This document shows positions 15,588 through 23,453 of a DNA stretch of 32,812 nt, one piece after another. Each line of letters begins with the position of its first letter. Position 1 is the first letter of the stretch. The notes beneath the pieces were generated by a model. That model saw nothing but the letters and a program-made list of their open reading frames with translations, did not search any database and was not told where the DNA came from. This DNA is from a bacterium (GTDB lineage: Bacteria; Hydrothermota; 32-111). A program made the translations under genes and the position numbers. Where the stretch lies: positions 1-32,812 of the forward strand of contig JAQVDU010000008.1 in NCBI GenBank assembly GCA_028698175.1, written 5' to 3'.

Positions 15588-16429
15588 TTTAAAATAAGAT
15601 AATCCGCCCTCGATGGGTCAAAATCCGACGAATCGAATGGAACGGATATGCTTGCTATTTTAAGATTCGGATTTATCGCAGAAAGCTGTTGGTATACACC
15701 CTGATAATAATCTGAATGGAACTCTCCGCATACCATAAATACAAGAGAACCGAGATTGTCTGAGAGCGCCTTGTTTATGGAAAAAGCCATGGTGGCGTCC
15801 TTGAAGAGCTGGGAAGAGAAAAGATTATCCTTTGCCATGCCTGCCATCTCCATTCCCGGCATAAGAGAGGAAAAAAAGTCGAAGAACCTCTCTTTGTAAT
15901 CATCCGGGGTCATAAACGGCCTGACGAAAAAATCCTTCACATCCGATATGGAATTCAGGGAATCACCTCCGTGTTTTGAAACAATTGAAGCGAGGCTGCG
16001 CGGCATGTTTGATGCCACAACCGGCATTTTGTTTTCCTTTGCGAACTCCAAAAGATTTCTGTAATCAGAGGCATAGTTGTTCCACGGCCTTGCCGCCGCC
16101 AGAAAACTATCCTCAGTTATCTCTCCCGCAAGGTATGAATCAAGGATATTCTGCACGTCGCGCTCAAACATTTCAAGTGAGAGAACAATGCTCCTCTTCT
16201 TTGAAATTCTTTTTAGCAGGTCATACTCAAGGTAATGGTCAAAGGGTGAATCGTGTTTCTCTCCGAGAAGTATGACGTCGCATGAGGAGAGCTCGTCGAC
16301 CAGTAGGGTCAGCGGAATCTCTCTGTACTCTTTTGAACTGAAGACCTTATACTCTGCAAGATCAGGCAAACTCTTCGCGCATGAAGAGAGGAGAAAAATA
16401 AAGACCGCCAAAACAAAAATTTTTTTCAT
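15584..16429 (-). CDS. ChaN-type (haem-binding uptake, Tiki superfamily) lipoprotein
   Basis: A 281-residue lipoprotein: signal peptide with lipobox LLSSC (Cys17), then the ChaN/DUF399 pattern ILLGEKHDSPFDHYLEYDLL, LSLEMFERDVQ, a segment ending in MPVVASNMPR and a C-terminal VCGEFHSDYYQGV. The GE.H and H pairs resemble the metal/haem-binding or metalloprotease-like centre of the EreA/ChaN/Tiki fold. ChaN proteins are linked to haem or iron handling, but the reaction is not established. I start it at the ATG at 16429, with AGAGGTG just upstream. The ORF-track start at 16474 is the TTG of the -35 box. Confidence 0.85.
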   Translation of the reverse strand: MKKIFVLAVFIFLLSSCAKSLPDLAEYKVFSSKEYREIPLTLLVDELSSCDVILLGEKHDSPFDHYLEYDLLKRISKKRSIVLSLEMFERDVQNILDSYLAGEITEDSFLAAARPWNNYASDYRNLLEFAKENKMPVVASNMPRSLASIVSKHGGDSLNSISDVKDFFVRPFMTPDDYKERFFDFFSSLMPGMEMAGMAKDNLFSSQLFKDATMAFSINKALSDNLGSLVFMVCGEFHSDYYQGVYQQLSAINPNLKIASISVPFDSSDFDPSRADYLILK

Positions 16430-16446
16430 TTGCACCTCTTGAATAG

Positions 16447-16474
16447 ATATTACATTGATACGTCTTTGAGTCAA
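16447..16474 (-). promoter_or_regulatory. promoter of the chaN-rlmD unit
   Basis: On the minus strand TTGACT (16474-16469), 16-bp spacer, TAATAT (16452-16447). The predicted start near 16440 lies just ahead of AGAGGTG. It diverges from the prmA promoter 24 bp away. Confidence 0.55.
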
Positions 16475-16498
16475 TAGCCTGATTAGCCATCTTTTTCC

Positions 16499-16526
16499 TT
16501 GACTTAAAACTCATTTGATATAAAAT
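16499..16526 (+). promoter_or_regulatory. promoter of prmA, leaderless geometry
   Basis: TTGACT (16499-16504), 16-bp spacer, TAAAAT (16521-16526), overlapping a TATAAA. Seven bases then separate it from the ATG at 16534, so transcription should begin at or beside the start codon. No ribosome-binding site is present. Confidence 0.6.
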
Positions 16527-16533
16527 AATCCGC

Positions 16534-17379
16534 ATGAATAAAGAATACATCCAGGCAGAGTTTGACATAACAGGCATAAAGATAGACGAAGAGAAGCTTG
16601 AGATACTTTCATACAGAAACAAAATCTATTTTTCAATGCTTGAAAACAGGGAGACAGGGAAGAGCACCCTGTATGTTTACGGAAGAACTGTTGACGAGAT
16701 TTTCTCTGCGGCAAAAATCATGCGCGAAAACTTCTTTCTCGACAAATACAGGAAGAAGAAGATCTTCGAGAACAAATACCTTCTGAAATACCTTAAAACC
16801 TACAAGCCGTTCAATGTCGGCAGATACAGAATCATTCCTTACTTTCACAAAGACGAAACAATGACCAAAAAAACCGAAATAATACTCAATCCGGGTTTTT
16901 CTTTCGGCACAGGGGAGCATCCCACAACAAAGCTTGTTCTTTTGTTTATGTCTGACACAGACCTGACAGGACTTGATGTTTTGGACTGCGGAGTCGGGTC
17001 GGGAATACTCTCAATAGCCGCATCAAAGAGCGGCGCAAAAAGAATTGTCGGCTTCGACACTGACGATTCCACGGTTGTCTCTACGGCTGATAATTCCAAG
17101 CTCAACAAAACAAAGAATGCAGAATTTCTGCTGGGAACTCTCGATAAAATAAAGGAGAGAGAAAAATTCGACATATTTCTCGTGAATATGCTTTCGCGCG
17201 AATTTAAAACTTTCTTACCTGATTTGAGGCGGCATTCAAAAGAGAATAGCTTATGCTTTGTCTCAGGCATACTCCTCTCTGAGGAGAAAGAGATAGAGAG
17301 GTACTTCAGATCGATTCAAATGAAAATATCAAAAAAAAAGGTTCTTAGAGAATGGTTAGGATACTCCTTGTTATTCTGA
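16534..17379 (+). CDS. prmA: ribosomal protein L11 methyltransferase PrmA
   Basis: A 281-residue PrmA, a SAM-dependent enzyme that trimethylates ribosomal protein L11. An N-terminal substrate-recognition domain (1-90) precedes NPGFSFGTGEHPTT (119-132), the hallmark of the family, and the SAM motif VLDCGVGSGILSIAA (149-163). FDTDD and the VNML loop follow. The ATG has no ribosome-binding site and follows a -10 box by seven bases, suggesting a leaderless message. The peptidase gene downstream overlaps its end by 28 nt. Confidence 0.92.
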   Translation: MNKEYIQAEFDITGIKIDEEKLEILSYRNKIYFSMLENRETGKSTLYVYGRTVDEIFSAAKIMRENFFLDKYRKKKIFENKYLLKYLKTYKPFNVGRYRIIPYFHKDETMTKKTEIILNPGFSFGTGEHPTTKLVLLFMSDTDLTGLDVLDCGVGSGILSIAASKSGAKRIVGFDTDDSTVVSTADNSKLNKTKNAEFLLGTLDKIKEREKFDIFLVNMLSREFKTFLPDLRRHSKENSLCFVSGILLSEEKEIERYFRSIQMKISKKKVLREWLGYSLLF

Positions 17380-19106
17380 TAACAGCATCCGTGACTTTGC
17401 ATTCTGAAGAAGCAAAATTTCCCCTTGACGAATCCATAGTTACAGGTTCGTTCGGAGAATTCAGGTGGAACCATCTTCACGCAGGGATTGACCTGTCAAC
17501 CGGCGGTGTTGAAGGAAAGCCGGTCTATGCTCCGATTGACGGCTGGGTTTCATATATAAAGAGGGATTTCACAGGCTATGGAAATACTCTGTTTCTTGAG
17601 AATGAAAATAATATCTATGTATTTGCCCACCTTCAGAAGTTTTCCGAAAAATCAAGCATCCTGCTCTCGGAAAATAAATTCAGACAAACAATTTATCCTT
17701 CCTCCGGAAAGGTGAAGTTCAAAAAAGGCGAGCTTATTGCATACTCCGGTTCTTCAGGGACATCAAATCCTCATCTTCACTTTGAAGTGCGCTCTAAAAT
17801 CAACAATCCCATAAATCCCCTGACTCTCTTCAAAATAGAGGACAAGGAACACCCGTTTATCTACGGGGTCTTGTTTGAATGCGCTTCCGATACCACGCTT
17901 ATAAACGGCAAACATGATAATGTATACATTCAGGCGACAAAAGTAAATGATTCGATATTCAAGATAAAGCCGGTAAATGTCTCCGGTCCTTTCTATGTCT
18001 CAGTGAAGGTTATAGACAAAGCCAATTCCCTTACGGCAAAGCTCTTTGTCTATGAGGCATCGCTACAGTCAAACGAAAAGACTCTTCTGACCTTCACCCT
18101 TGATTCAATAAGCTTTGAACTGAGCAGGAAGTCGCCTCTCTTCTTCAGGGGGGACGTGGCAGTGAAGAATGCCAATTACCTCTTTGCATTCAAAAAACCA
18201 TTTGAAAACTTTCTTTACCACTCCGCATCAGGATTATTGTCGCCTGATACTGATACATTGATAACAACCTTTTTTAAAGATTTCAATGGAAACAGTTCCC
18301 GGTGCGATATACCCATAGTGATGTCAAAAGAGAATAAAAAGAATTATGATTCTTTTGTAAAAATGAAAAAGGCAAACAATAAAATTGTTCTGCTTATGTC
18401 CGGTTCATACGCGAAATACTCTGTATCGGATAAGGTGAAAAAATATTTCACAGAGTATAATGTCGCAGAGAGGTATAAATATTTTGTTTACGAAAGATGG
18501 GGGGTCACTGACAACGGATTCTCTGTGGACGGATTGACAGTGGAAGACAATATTGCACACATAGACAATACAATACCAATAAAACTGTCAGATTCCATCA
18601 CAATCATATCCGGAAATGAATTATCATTTCTTTTCAACAGGGAGAAGAAGACAAAGAACGGAATGGACTACTCAACAGACTTGTTCAGGTTCAAGCTGTG
18701 CGACCAATACCTTGTGAGTCCTGTCAAATTGATTCTTACAGGATATAAAGGATTATCCCTCTATACGTATGCCAATGGTGTACAAACATTCCATAAAAGC
18801 TTGGATGACATAGATACTGTCAGAATGGATTATCTGAAATCGTTTATAATAGGCAAGGATATAAAGAAGCCCAAGCATTCAAGGATCAGAAAAAAAACCT
18901 TTAACGGATATACATTCGTCACATACTCTCTTTACGACGCAGAGTCGGGAATCGACTGGAATTTTGTCGCAGACTCAAATGAATTGTATAATGAACCCAA
19001 CATATCCACAGGAAAGGTCAAAATAAGAATAGAAAAGAATAAGAGCGCCTGTTTCGTCATTAAAGACAAAGAGGGAAACAGGGATACGCTTTTCTTGAAT
19101 CAATAA
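17352..19106 (+). CDS. exported M23 (LytM-type) metallopeptidase
   Basis: A 584-residue protein with a signal peptide (about 1-19) and an M23 domain directly after it. HAGIDLS (His43, Asp47) and PHLHFEVR (His141, His143) are the zinc-binding and catalytic residues of LytM-type peptidoglycan endopeptidases, and FAHL (His93) also fits the family. Residues after about 160 form a 420-residue region rich in beta strands, with no family I recognise, probably Ig-like or other sandwich domains. All zinc ligands are present, so it may be active rather than an EnvC-like regulator. It overlaps prmA by 28 nt. The next gene has its own promoter. Confidence 0.87.
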   Translation: MVRILLVILITASVTLHSEEAKFPLDESIVTGSFGEFRWNHLHAGIDLSTGGVEGKPVYAPIDGWVSYIKRDFTGYGNTLFLENENNIYVFAHLQKFSEKSSILLSENKFRQTIYPSSGKVKFKKGELIAYSGSSGTSNPHLHFEVRSKINNPINPLTLFKIEDKEHPFIYGVLFECASDTTLINGKHDNVYIQATKVNDSIFKIKPVNVSGPFYVSVKVIDKANSLTAKLFVYEASLQSNEKTLLTFTLDSISFELSRKSPLFFRGDVAVKNANYLFAFKKPFENFLYHSASGLLSPDTDTLITTFFKDFNGNSSRCDIPIVMSKENKKNYDSFVKMKKANNKIVLLMSGSYAKYSVSDKVKKYFTEYNVAERYKYFVYERWGVTDNGFSVDGLTVEDNIAHIDNTIPIKLSDSITIISGNELSFLFNREKKTKNGMDYSTDLFRFKLCDQYLVSPVKLILTGYKGLSLYTYANGVQTFHKSLDDIDTVRMDYLKSFIIGKDIKKPKHSRIRKKTFNGYTFVTYSLYDAESGIDWNFVADSNELYNEPNISTGKVKIRIEKNKSACFVIKDKEGNRDTLFLNQ

Positions 19107-19239
19107 GATATTTCACACCAGCCCCCATAAGCATAATGTTTCAGTTTACACAGATTTATATTTTTTGACTCATTTCTCAGGTATTCTTATATGGAAATAA
19201 ATATATTAAATAAAAATATGAGATATATTAAAATACCTA

Positions 19240-19267
19240 TTGATAAAATTGATTTTTTGGTTATAAT
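19240..19267 (+). promoter_or_regulatory. sigma-70-type promoter of the DUF2089 module
   Basis: TTGATA (19240-19245), 16-bp spacer, perfect TATAAT (19262-19267), directly ahead of AAGGAG at 19275-19280. The surrounding 19107-19286 intergenic stretch is very AT-rich and holds no gene. A weaker TTGACT/TATATG pair lies at 19165-19193. Confidence 0.65.
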
Positions 19268-19286
19268 GTTTAAAAAGGAGATAAAA

Positions 19287-19658
19287 ATGGCTGAAAACAA
19301 AATTGTAAAAAACTGTCCTGTCTGCGGAGGAGAGATGGTTGTAAAACAACTCCATTGTCCTTCGTGCAAGACTGACATCACTGGAACTTTTTCGACAACC
19401 CTCTCAAACCCTTTTGATGAGGATGAGTGGAAGTTCGTAACAGAGTTCTTGGTGTGTGAAGGAAATCTTAAGTGTCTGTCGGAGAGAATCAATCTTTCCT
19501 ACCCCACCCTTAAAAACAAGCTTCTTAAAATAAAGCAGAAGCTTCCCGGAGGAGACCTTATAATCCGCGAGGAGGTTGATGAGGTTCTTGAACTCATTGA
19601 CAAGGGCGACCCGGAGGCAAAGGAGATGCTTGAAAAACTAAAAAGGAGGATAAAATGA
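19287..19658 (+). CDS. DUF2089-type zinc-ribbon/HTH regulator
   Basis: A 123-residue protein. CPVCGG and CPSCK (Cys10, 13, 24, 27) form a zinc ribbon. WKFVTEFLVCEGNLKCLSERINLSYPTLKNKL is a helix-turn-helix of the DUF2089 kind, where GN...LGxSYPT is typical. The tail has a short helical pair (EVLELIDKGDPEAKEMLEKL) like the SHOCT-like C-terminus of that family. DUF2089 proteins are presumed DNA-binding, with no proven target. I start it at the ATG at 19287 with AAGGAG 6 nt upstream rather than at 19191, which lies before the promoter. It overlaps the next gene as ATGA. Autoregulation of the 19240 promoter is a reasonable guess. Confidence 0.8.
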   Translation: MAENKIVKNCPVCGGEMVVKQLHCPSCKTDITGTFSTTLSNPFDEDEWKFVTEFLVCEGNLKCLSERINLSYPTLKNKLLKIKQKLPGGDLIIREEVDEVLELIDKGDPEAKEMLEKLKRRIK

Positions 19659-19960
19659 GAATTTCAAAGTTCGGTCTTCTGCTTGTGATTATAGGAGTCT
19701 TTCTGCTCCTATCAACCTACAACATATCAGTATTCGAGTTCTCAAGGGATTGGCCCTGGATACTCGTCATCATTGGACTCTTTGTGCTTTTAAAGAGAGA
19801 AAACAGGTGCCACAATCCATTTATAAGCATAAATACGGAAAAGAAAGACAAAGAGAAGGAGAAGAGAGAATCGGAAGAGAGAAAGAATATACTCGAGAAA
19901 CTTCAAAAAAATGAGATAACTCTTGAAGAGGCTATGAAAAGAATGAACGGGGAGGAATAA
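19655..19960 (+). CDS. two-helix membrane protein (LiaF/LiaI-like) with SHOCT-like tail
   Basis: A 101-residue protein with two membrane helices (about 6-22 and 33-47) separated by a short loop. The WPWILVIIGLFVLL pattern matches the LiaI-LiaF-like transmembrane region (DUF5668-like). A strongly charged KDKEKEKRESEERK linker leads to a C-terminal helical hairpin ILEKLQKNEITLEEAMKRMN. That hairpin resembles those in the proteins on either side, suggesting they bind each other. AGGAGG precedes the ATG, and the stop overlaps the next start by one base. Confidence 0.75.
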   Translation: MRISKFGLLLVIIGVFLLLSTYNISVFEFSRDWPWILVIIGLFVLLKRENRCHNPFISINTEKKDKEKEKRESEERKNILEKLQKNEITLEEAMKRMNGEE

Positions 19961-20394
19961 TGGACACAAAAATAGAGAAAATCCTCCGCTTGGTGCAGGA
20001 GGGTAAGATGTCGGCAGAAGAGGCAGATTCTCTCCTCGGCCTGCTTAAAATGAAGGACAAAAACTCTAGGCAGGGATGCAACCTCAGAGTGAGGATAATT
20101 AAGGATGACGGAGACGGCGAAAAGAACGTCAATCTTAACCTTCCCATGAGCTTTGTCAAAATGATGGTAAAGGCAACCGGAAAGTTCTCCATCGATTCCA
20201 TGGGAAAGAATAACAGCGTCAAGGAGTCCCTTTCAAACGTCGGACTTAAGTTTGACGAAAACGGAAAGATAGAGGACGTGGAGTCATTTTTAAAGGGTCT
20301 TGACGCCCTGTGCGAGCATTCTCCGATAGACATTGCAAACGTGCAGGTGAGCGACGGAGACGGGGATGTTGACATTAGAATATCAATTGATTGA
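19960..20394 (+). CDS. SHOCT-like domain protein (YvlB/LiaX-like N-terminus)
   Basis: A 144-residue soluble protein. The N-terminal IEKILRLVQEGKMSAEEADSLLGLL is a SHOCT-like helical hairpin of the sort found at the start of YvlB/LiaX-type proteins, which associate with phage-shock or cell-envelope stress modules. The remainder has amphipathic strands, a hydrophobic LNLPMSFVKMMVKATG segment and ends in an acidic VSDGDGDVDIRI. No DUF4097 beta-helix follows, so it is a short version. It is the last gene of the three-gene unit and is followed by a strong hairpin. Function in envelope sensing is inferred from neighbours only. Confidence 0.7.
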   Translation: MDTKIEKILRLVQEGKMSAEEADSLLGLLKMKDKNSRQGCNLRVRIIKDDGDGEKNVNLNLPMSFVKMMVKATGKFSIDSMGKNNSVKESLSNVGLKFDENGKIEDVESFLKGLDALCEHSPIDIANVQVSDGDGDVDIRISID

Positions 20395-20414
20395 AGAAGA
20401 GATTGAAGATTCAG

Positions 20415-20442
20415 GCGGAGAGAAGGAAAGACCTCTCTCCGC
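20415..20442 (+). terminator. hairpin after the DUF2089 module
   Basis: GCGGAGAG (20415-20422) and CTCTCCGC (20435-20442) pair perfectly, and AGG/CCT extends the stem with a bulge. The T-run that follows is weak (TCTTTC), so it may be a poor terminator or a transcript-stabilising stem. Confidence 0.5.
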
Positions 20443-20460
20443 TCTTTCAAAAGATAAATA

Positions 20461-20488
20461 TTGATTTTTATTTTTCAAGATATATAAT
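20461..20488 (+). promoter_or_regulatory. sigma-70-type promoter of the six-repeat protein gene
   Basis: TTGATT (20461-20466), 16-bp spacer, perfect TATAAT (20483-20488). The transcript would have about 60 nt of leader before the TTG at 20557, and it probably also carries the large secreted-protein gene. Confidence 0.6.
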
Positions 20489-20556
20489 ATTTATATGAGA
20501 ATATTGAGGATTTTAAAGCAATTGATAACTCCCGAAACCTAAAAACAGAAGGCGAA

Positions 20557-20910
20557 TTGATAACAAGAATCTCTGACGCATCATACAATACTGTAGGGTA
20601 CATCCATGAAAAGGTTATAGAAGATGCTTCATCCTCACCCATCGGCTACATAGAGGGAGGGGCAATCCTCGACGAGCATAAAAATACACTGGGATACCTT
20701 GTATTCGGCAGAATAGAGGATATGCACCATGACCCTCTTGCCTATATGGAGGGAGATACTCTCTCCGATGCGACGCGCACCCCGATAGCATACATTTACA
20801 GCGAGAGGATTGAAGATTCGCTTCACAATACCGTGGGTTACATACACAACAGATGCGATAAGTCATTCATTGCCGTTTTGATTGTCTTCGGCTTTATTTC
20901 ACTTATATAA
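20557..20910 (+). CDS. six-fold 16-residue repeat protein with hydrophobic tail
   Basis: A 117-residue protein. Residues 4-99 are six head-to-tail repeats of exactly 16 residues with no insertions: RISDASYNTVGYIHEK, VIEDASSSPIGYIEGG, AILDEHKNTLGYLVFG, RIEDMHHDPLAYMEGD, TLSDATRTPIAYIYSE, RIEDSLHNTVGYIHNR. The consensus is (x)IxD.....IGYI, reminiscent of beta-flower or MORN-like small beta-hairpin repeats. The first and last repeats are the most alike, which would suit a closed ring. The last 14 residues (FIAVLIVFGFISLI) are hydrophobic and could be a short tail anchor. The start is a TTG with AGAAGG four bases upstream. No signal peptide is seen. Function unknown; the next gene begins 12 bp later. 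Confidence 0.75.
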   Translation: MITRISDASYNTVGYIHEKVIEDASSSPIGYIEGGAILDEHKNTLGYLVFGRIEDMHHDPLAYMEGDTLSDATRTPIAYIYSERIEDSLHNTVGYIHNRCDKSFIAVLIVFGFISLI

Positions 20911-20922
20911 AAGGGAGATTCG

Positions 20923-22920
20923 ATGAAAAAAATCCTTTTGTCTGTTATTGTTTCTCTCGCCGCGCTTTTCCTCTTTTCCCAGAACTTTGATAATTATAAA
21001 ATCTACCTTTGGGACAATGACTACGGTGCCGTATTCGTGAATCCGGACGATGGTCAGACTAACATCGGTTATGAATACAATGTGAAAAAAGCATTGAATA
21101 AGATCGGTTTTGCAGACAATGTGAGGCTCTTTGAGGGTGATACAATGGCCCGCCAGTACACAAAACTCTCCCAGTACGGAGCTGTCTTCATAGTCACAGG
21201 CCACTATCCTGTTGACTACAGGTCTGCCATGTTCACAACTGCCGAAATAGACACTCTCGCAAAGTATCTCAACTGGGGAGGGTGCGTTTATTTTGAAGGC
21301 AACAATGTGATGGAATTTCTAAAACTTAATTTCCCGGTCTTTTATTCGAGGTATTTCAATGACTCTATTGAGGTTGTCGCGCAGAGGTATGCGATAGATT
21401 CTCTGATGACTGACCCGACGAGTTCATTCTGCAGATATTACAGGTTCAACTATCCGGAGTCATCCGTCTCCGATTCCGGAGTCGATTTTCTCGTGACAAG
21501 GGACGGAACACTGCGGGAACCCAACTATTTCAAAGTGCTTTATTTTGACAATCAGTCGAAGCTCTACAAATCAACTGCAACTGCGTACACTCCTCCGGCG
21601 ACAAAGGATGGAAAGTATTTCTATTTTCCAGGTAAGACCTTTGTTCAGTCGGTCGACGTGGGCGCATTCTCATACCAGACATACGGAAGAACCGAACGTC
21701 CACTCCCCGATTCAATAAAGAGTCAGTATATAAGAATGGCTTACCTTAAAGACGTTCTGAGATTCTTCGGAATGGCGCGCACCCTTATAGTTGTGGATGA
21801 CGGCACGACAGCCATAAATGCATCCATTGACAATGCAATGACCCGTCTTGCAAATTATGACAGCATAGTTGTCGCCACACAGGGAGCTCCAATTCACGCC
21901 AACCTTATGCCGTACACTTCTGTCTTCTGGTACACTGACACAATGAATACGACCCTGACTCTGACAGATACTTTAAATCTCGGCGTCTATCTTGATTACG
22001 GAGGAAACCTCTTCCTGGCATCTGATAATTTCGCAGAGCAGTACGGGGCAAACTTTCCATTTCTGACAAAGTATCTCGGAAGCAATTTCGTGGATGACTC
22101 CTTTCCGAATGACACAATCTATGCCTCACTGCAGTCATTCTGGTATTACAATGACGTATCGGACACCTTCAGGATTACAAAGCCGACGAGAGGGTATGAG
22201 CCTGACGTTATCAGAACAGACAATTCGGACGCTGATACTGCATTCTATGTTCTCGGCTCAAGCAGAAACAAGCTTTGCTGCGGGACAAGGTACTCTTCGA
22301 TAACGCATAATTCCATTTTTCTGTCATTTCCATTCCTTAGGGCGCCCTACCAGACAAAGGCAGGATATCCGGTTGATTCCATACTGAAAATCGCTTTAAA
22401 GGTTTACTTTGACTATGACCTTGATTTTGAGACGCATGATTATACATTCTCATCCGAGTGCGACATAGCATTCTCTGTAAGTGAAAAGAGTATTTTCTTC
22501 TATGTGACTCTGAAGAACCCTTCAAATGGAGAGATATCGGTCTTCAGGGATGGCAAGAGAATTGCATATAAACAGACCTCTTCGGATATATCATACTACA
22601 AAATAGATGCCGAAAGATTGAGCGGAGAGTATGAAGTCAAGGTGACGGATTCTTTTGGCTCTGAGATTTCGTCAATAAAAACTATCGTGCCGCCGGTTTC
22701 GTCAAACTCTTTCTCTGCAGGGATAAACAACAAAACTCTTTATTTGAAAGGAACGCCAAACAAGAATTTTTCCGTAGTCAATCTTGCCGGCAGGGAGGTT
22801 CTTAAAGTGACAACGAATGAGTTTGGAGAGTGCAGAGCAGACGTCTCAAAGCTTCCCTCTTCAATCTATTTTGTGAAAGAGGAGAATTCCATTCTGTTTG
22901 TCAAGACAGCCAAACTATGA
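20923..22920 (+). CDS. large secreted protein with duplicated flavodoxin-like segments and T9SS-like tail
   Basis: A 665-residue exported protein with a clear signal peptide (about 1-19). Two regions look like copies of a GATase1-like or gingipain-N-like alpha/beta unit. The first has YGAVFIVTG...LAKYLNWGGCVYFEGNNVMEF (about 85-130). The second has LIVVDDGTTAINASIDNAM...LGVYLDYGGNLFLASDNFAEQ (about 285-370). No catalytic Cys-His pair is evident. The last 70 residues (FSVVNLAGREVL, then VSKLPSSIYFVKEE) resemble a type A sorting domain of type IX secretion substrates in degenerate form. GGGAG precedes the ATG. The next gene overlaps it by 4 nt. It is probably a surface or secreted protein of unknown role. 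Confidence 0.75.
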   Translation: MKKILLSVIVSLAALFLFSQNFDNYKIYLWDNDYGAVFVNPDDGQTNIGYEYNVKKALNKIGFADNVRLFEGDTMARQYTKLSQYGAVFIVTGHYPVDYRSAMFTTAEIDTLAKYLNWGGCVYFEGNNVMEFLKLNFPVFYSRYFNDSIEVVAQRYAIDSLMTDPTSSFCRYYRFNYPESSVSDSGVDFLVTRDGTLREPNYFKVLYFDNQSKLYKSTATAYTPPATKDGKYFYFPGKTFVQSVDVGAFSYQTYGRTERPLPDSIKSQYIRMAYLKDVLRFFGMARTLIVVDDGTTAINASIDNAMTRLANYDSIVVATQGAPIHANLMPYTSVFWYTDTMNTTLTLTDTLNLGVYLDYGGNLFLASDNFAEQYGANFPFLTKYLGSNFVDDSFPNDTIYASLQSFWYYNDVSDTFRITKPTRGYEPDVIRTDNSDADTAFYVLGSSRNKLCCGTRYSSITHNSIFLSFPFLRAPYQTKAGYPVDSILKIALKVYFDYDLDFETHDYTFSSECDIAFSVSEKSIFFYVTLKNPSNGEISVFRDGKRIAYKQTSSDISYYKIDAERLSGEYEVKVTDSFGSEISSIKTIVPPVSSNSFSAGINNKTLYLKGTPNKNFSVVNLAGREVLKVTTNEFGECRADVSKLPSSIYFVKEENSILFVKTAKL

Positions 22921-23453
22921 TAATAGAAAAGAGAGCAGAAATAATAAAAAAAAAGGCGGAGCTTAACAAAGAAGAGAATGAACTCTTTCTTGAAATGATT
23001 GAGAAAGATTCTTTTGACCTGGCGTTTATTGACGAGAGTGTAAAAAATATATACGGGGAACTAAAGAAAATCATTAAATGCGAGGAGTGCGGAGAGTGCT
23101 GCAGGGAGATAATAGTGGTTTTCGAAGATGAGGATTTGAACAAGCTTGCCGAAGCAGTCAAAGAGGATAGAAAAACCCTCGAAAAGCGTTTGTTTCAGAA
23201 ATATGAAAAATTCAACTGCTTCGTTATGAATCAGTCCCCCTGTCCGTTTCAAAAAGAGAATCTCTGCACCGTCTATGATTACAGGGGAACGGAATGCAGG
23301 GATTTCCCATATCTTGAAAACAGACTGTTTTCAGAGATATACAGGTATGTCTTTCAGGGATACCCTATGTGCCCTTACCATTTCAGTGTGATAGAATCGC
23401 TGAAAGAGGCGCTTCAATTTGAAAACTTAAAGGAAGGAAATTTTGGATCTTAA
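22917..23453 (+). CDS. YkgJ-type CxxCxxCC metal-cluster protein
   Basis: A 178-residue protein. CEECGECC (Cys55, 58, 61, 62) followed by a NCFV...CPF...CTVYDYRGTECRDFPY array is the YkgJ (CxxCxxxxCxxxC) family pattern, predicted to bind zinc or an iron-sulphur cluster. The first 50 residues are a charged helix. I start it at the ATG at 22917, which overlaps the preceding stop as ATGA; the ORF-track start at 22830 lies deep inside the previous gene. Biochemical role is unknown for the family. It is coupled to the PAS/GAF protein by an 11-nt overlap. Confidence 0.82.
   Translation: MIIEKRAEIIKKKAELNKEENELFLEMIEKDSFDLAFIDESVKNIYGELKKIIKCEECGECCREIIVVFEDEDLNKLAEAVKEDRKTLEKRLFQKYEKFNCFVMNQSPCPFQKENLCTVYDYRGTECRDFPYLENRLFSEIYRYVFQGYPMCPYHFSVIESLKEALQFENLKEGNFGS

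Noticed and set aside
16430-16474. ORF-track start of the ChaN-type gene at 16474
   Set aside because: That TTG is part of TTGACT (-35). The ATG at 16429 has AGAGGTG upstream and begins a proper lipoprotein signal.
19165-19193. TTGACT-N17-TATATG as the promoter of the DUF2089 module
   Set aside because: The pair at 19240-19267 has a perfect TATAAT and is correctly placed for the start at 19287. The upstream pair could be a second, weaker promoter but I do not claim it.
20495-20542. Short ATG ORF (MRILRILKQLITPET) before the six-repeat gene
   Set aside because: Only 15 codons with no upstream ribosome-binding site; a leader peptide cannot be excluded but nothing supports it.
22830-22916. ORF-track start of the YkgJ-like gene
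   Set aside because: It would overlap the upstream gene by about 90 nt. The ATG at 22917 gives the ATGA overlap common in this window.
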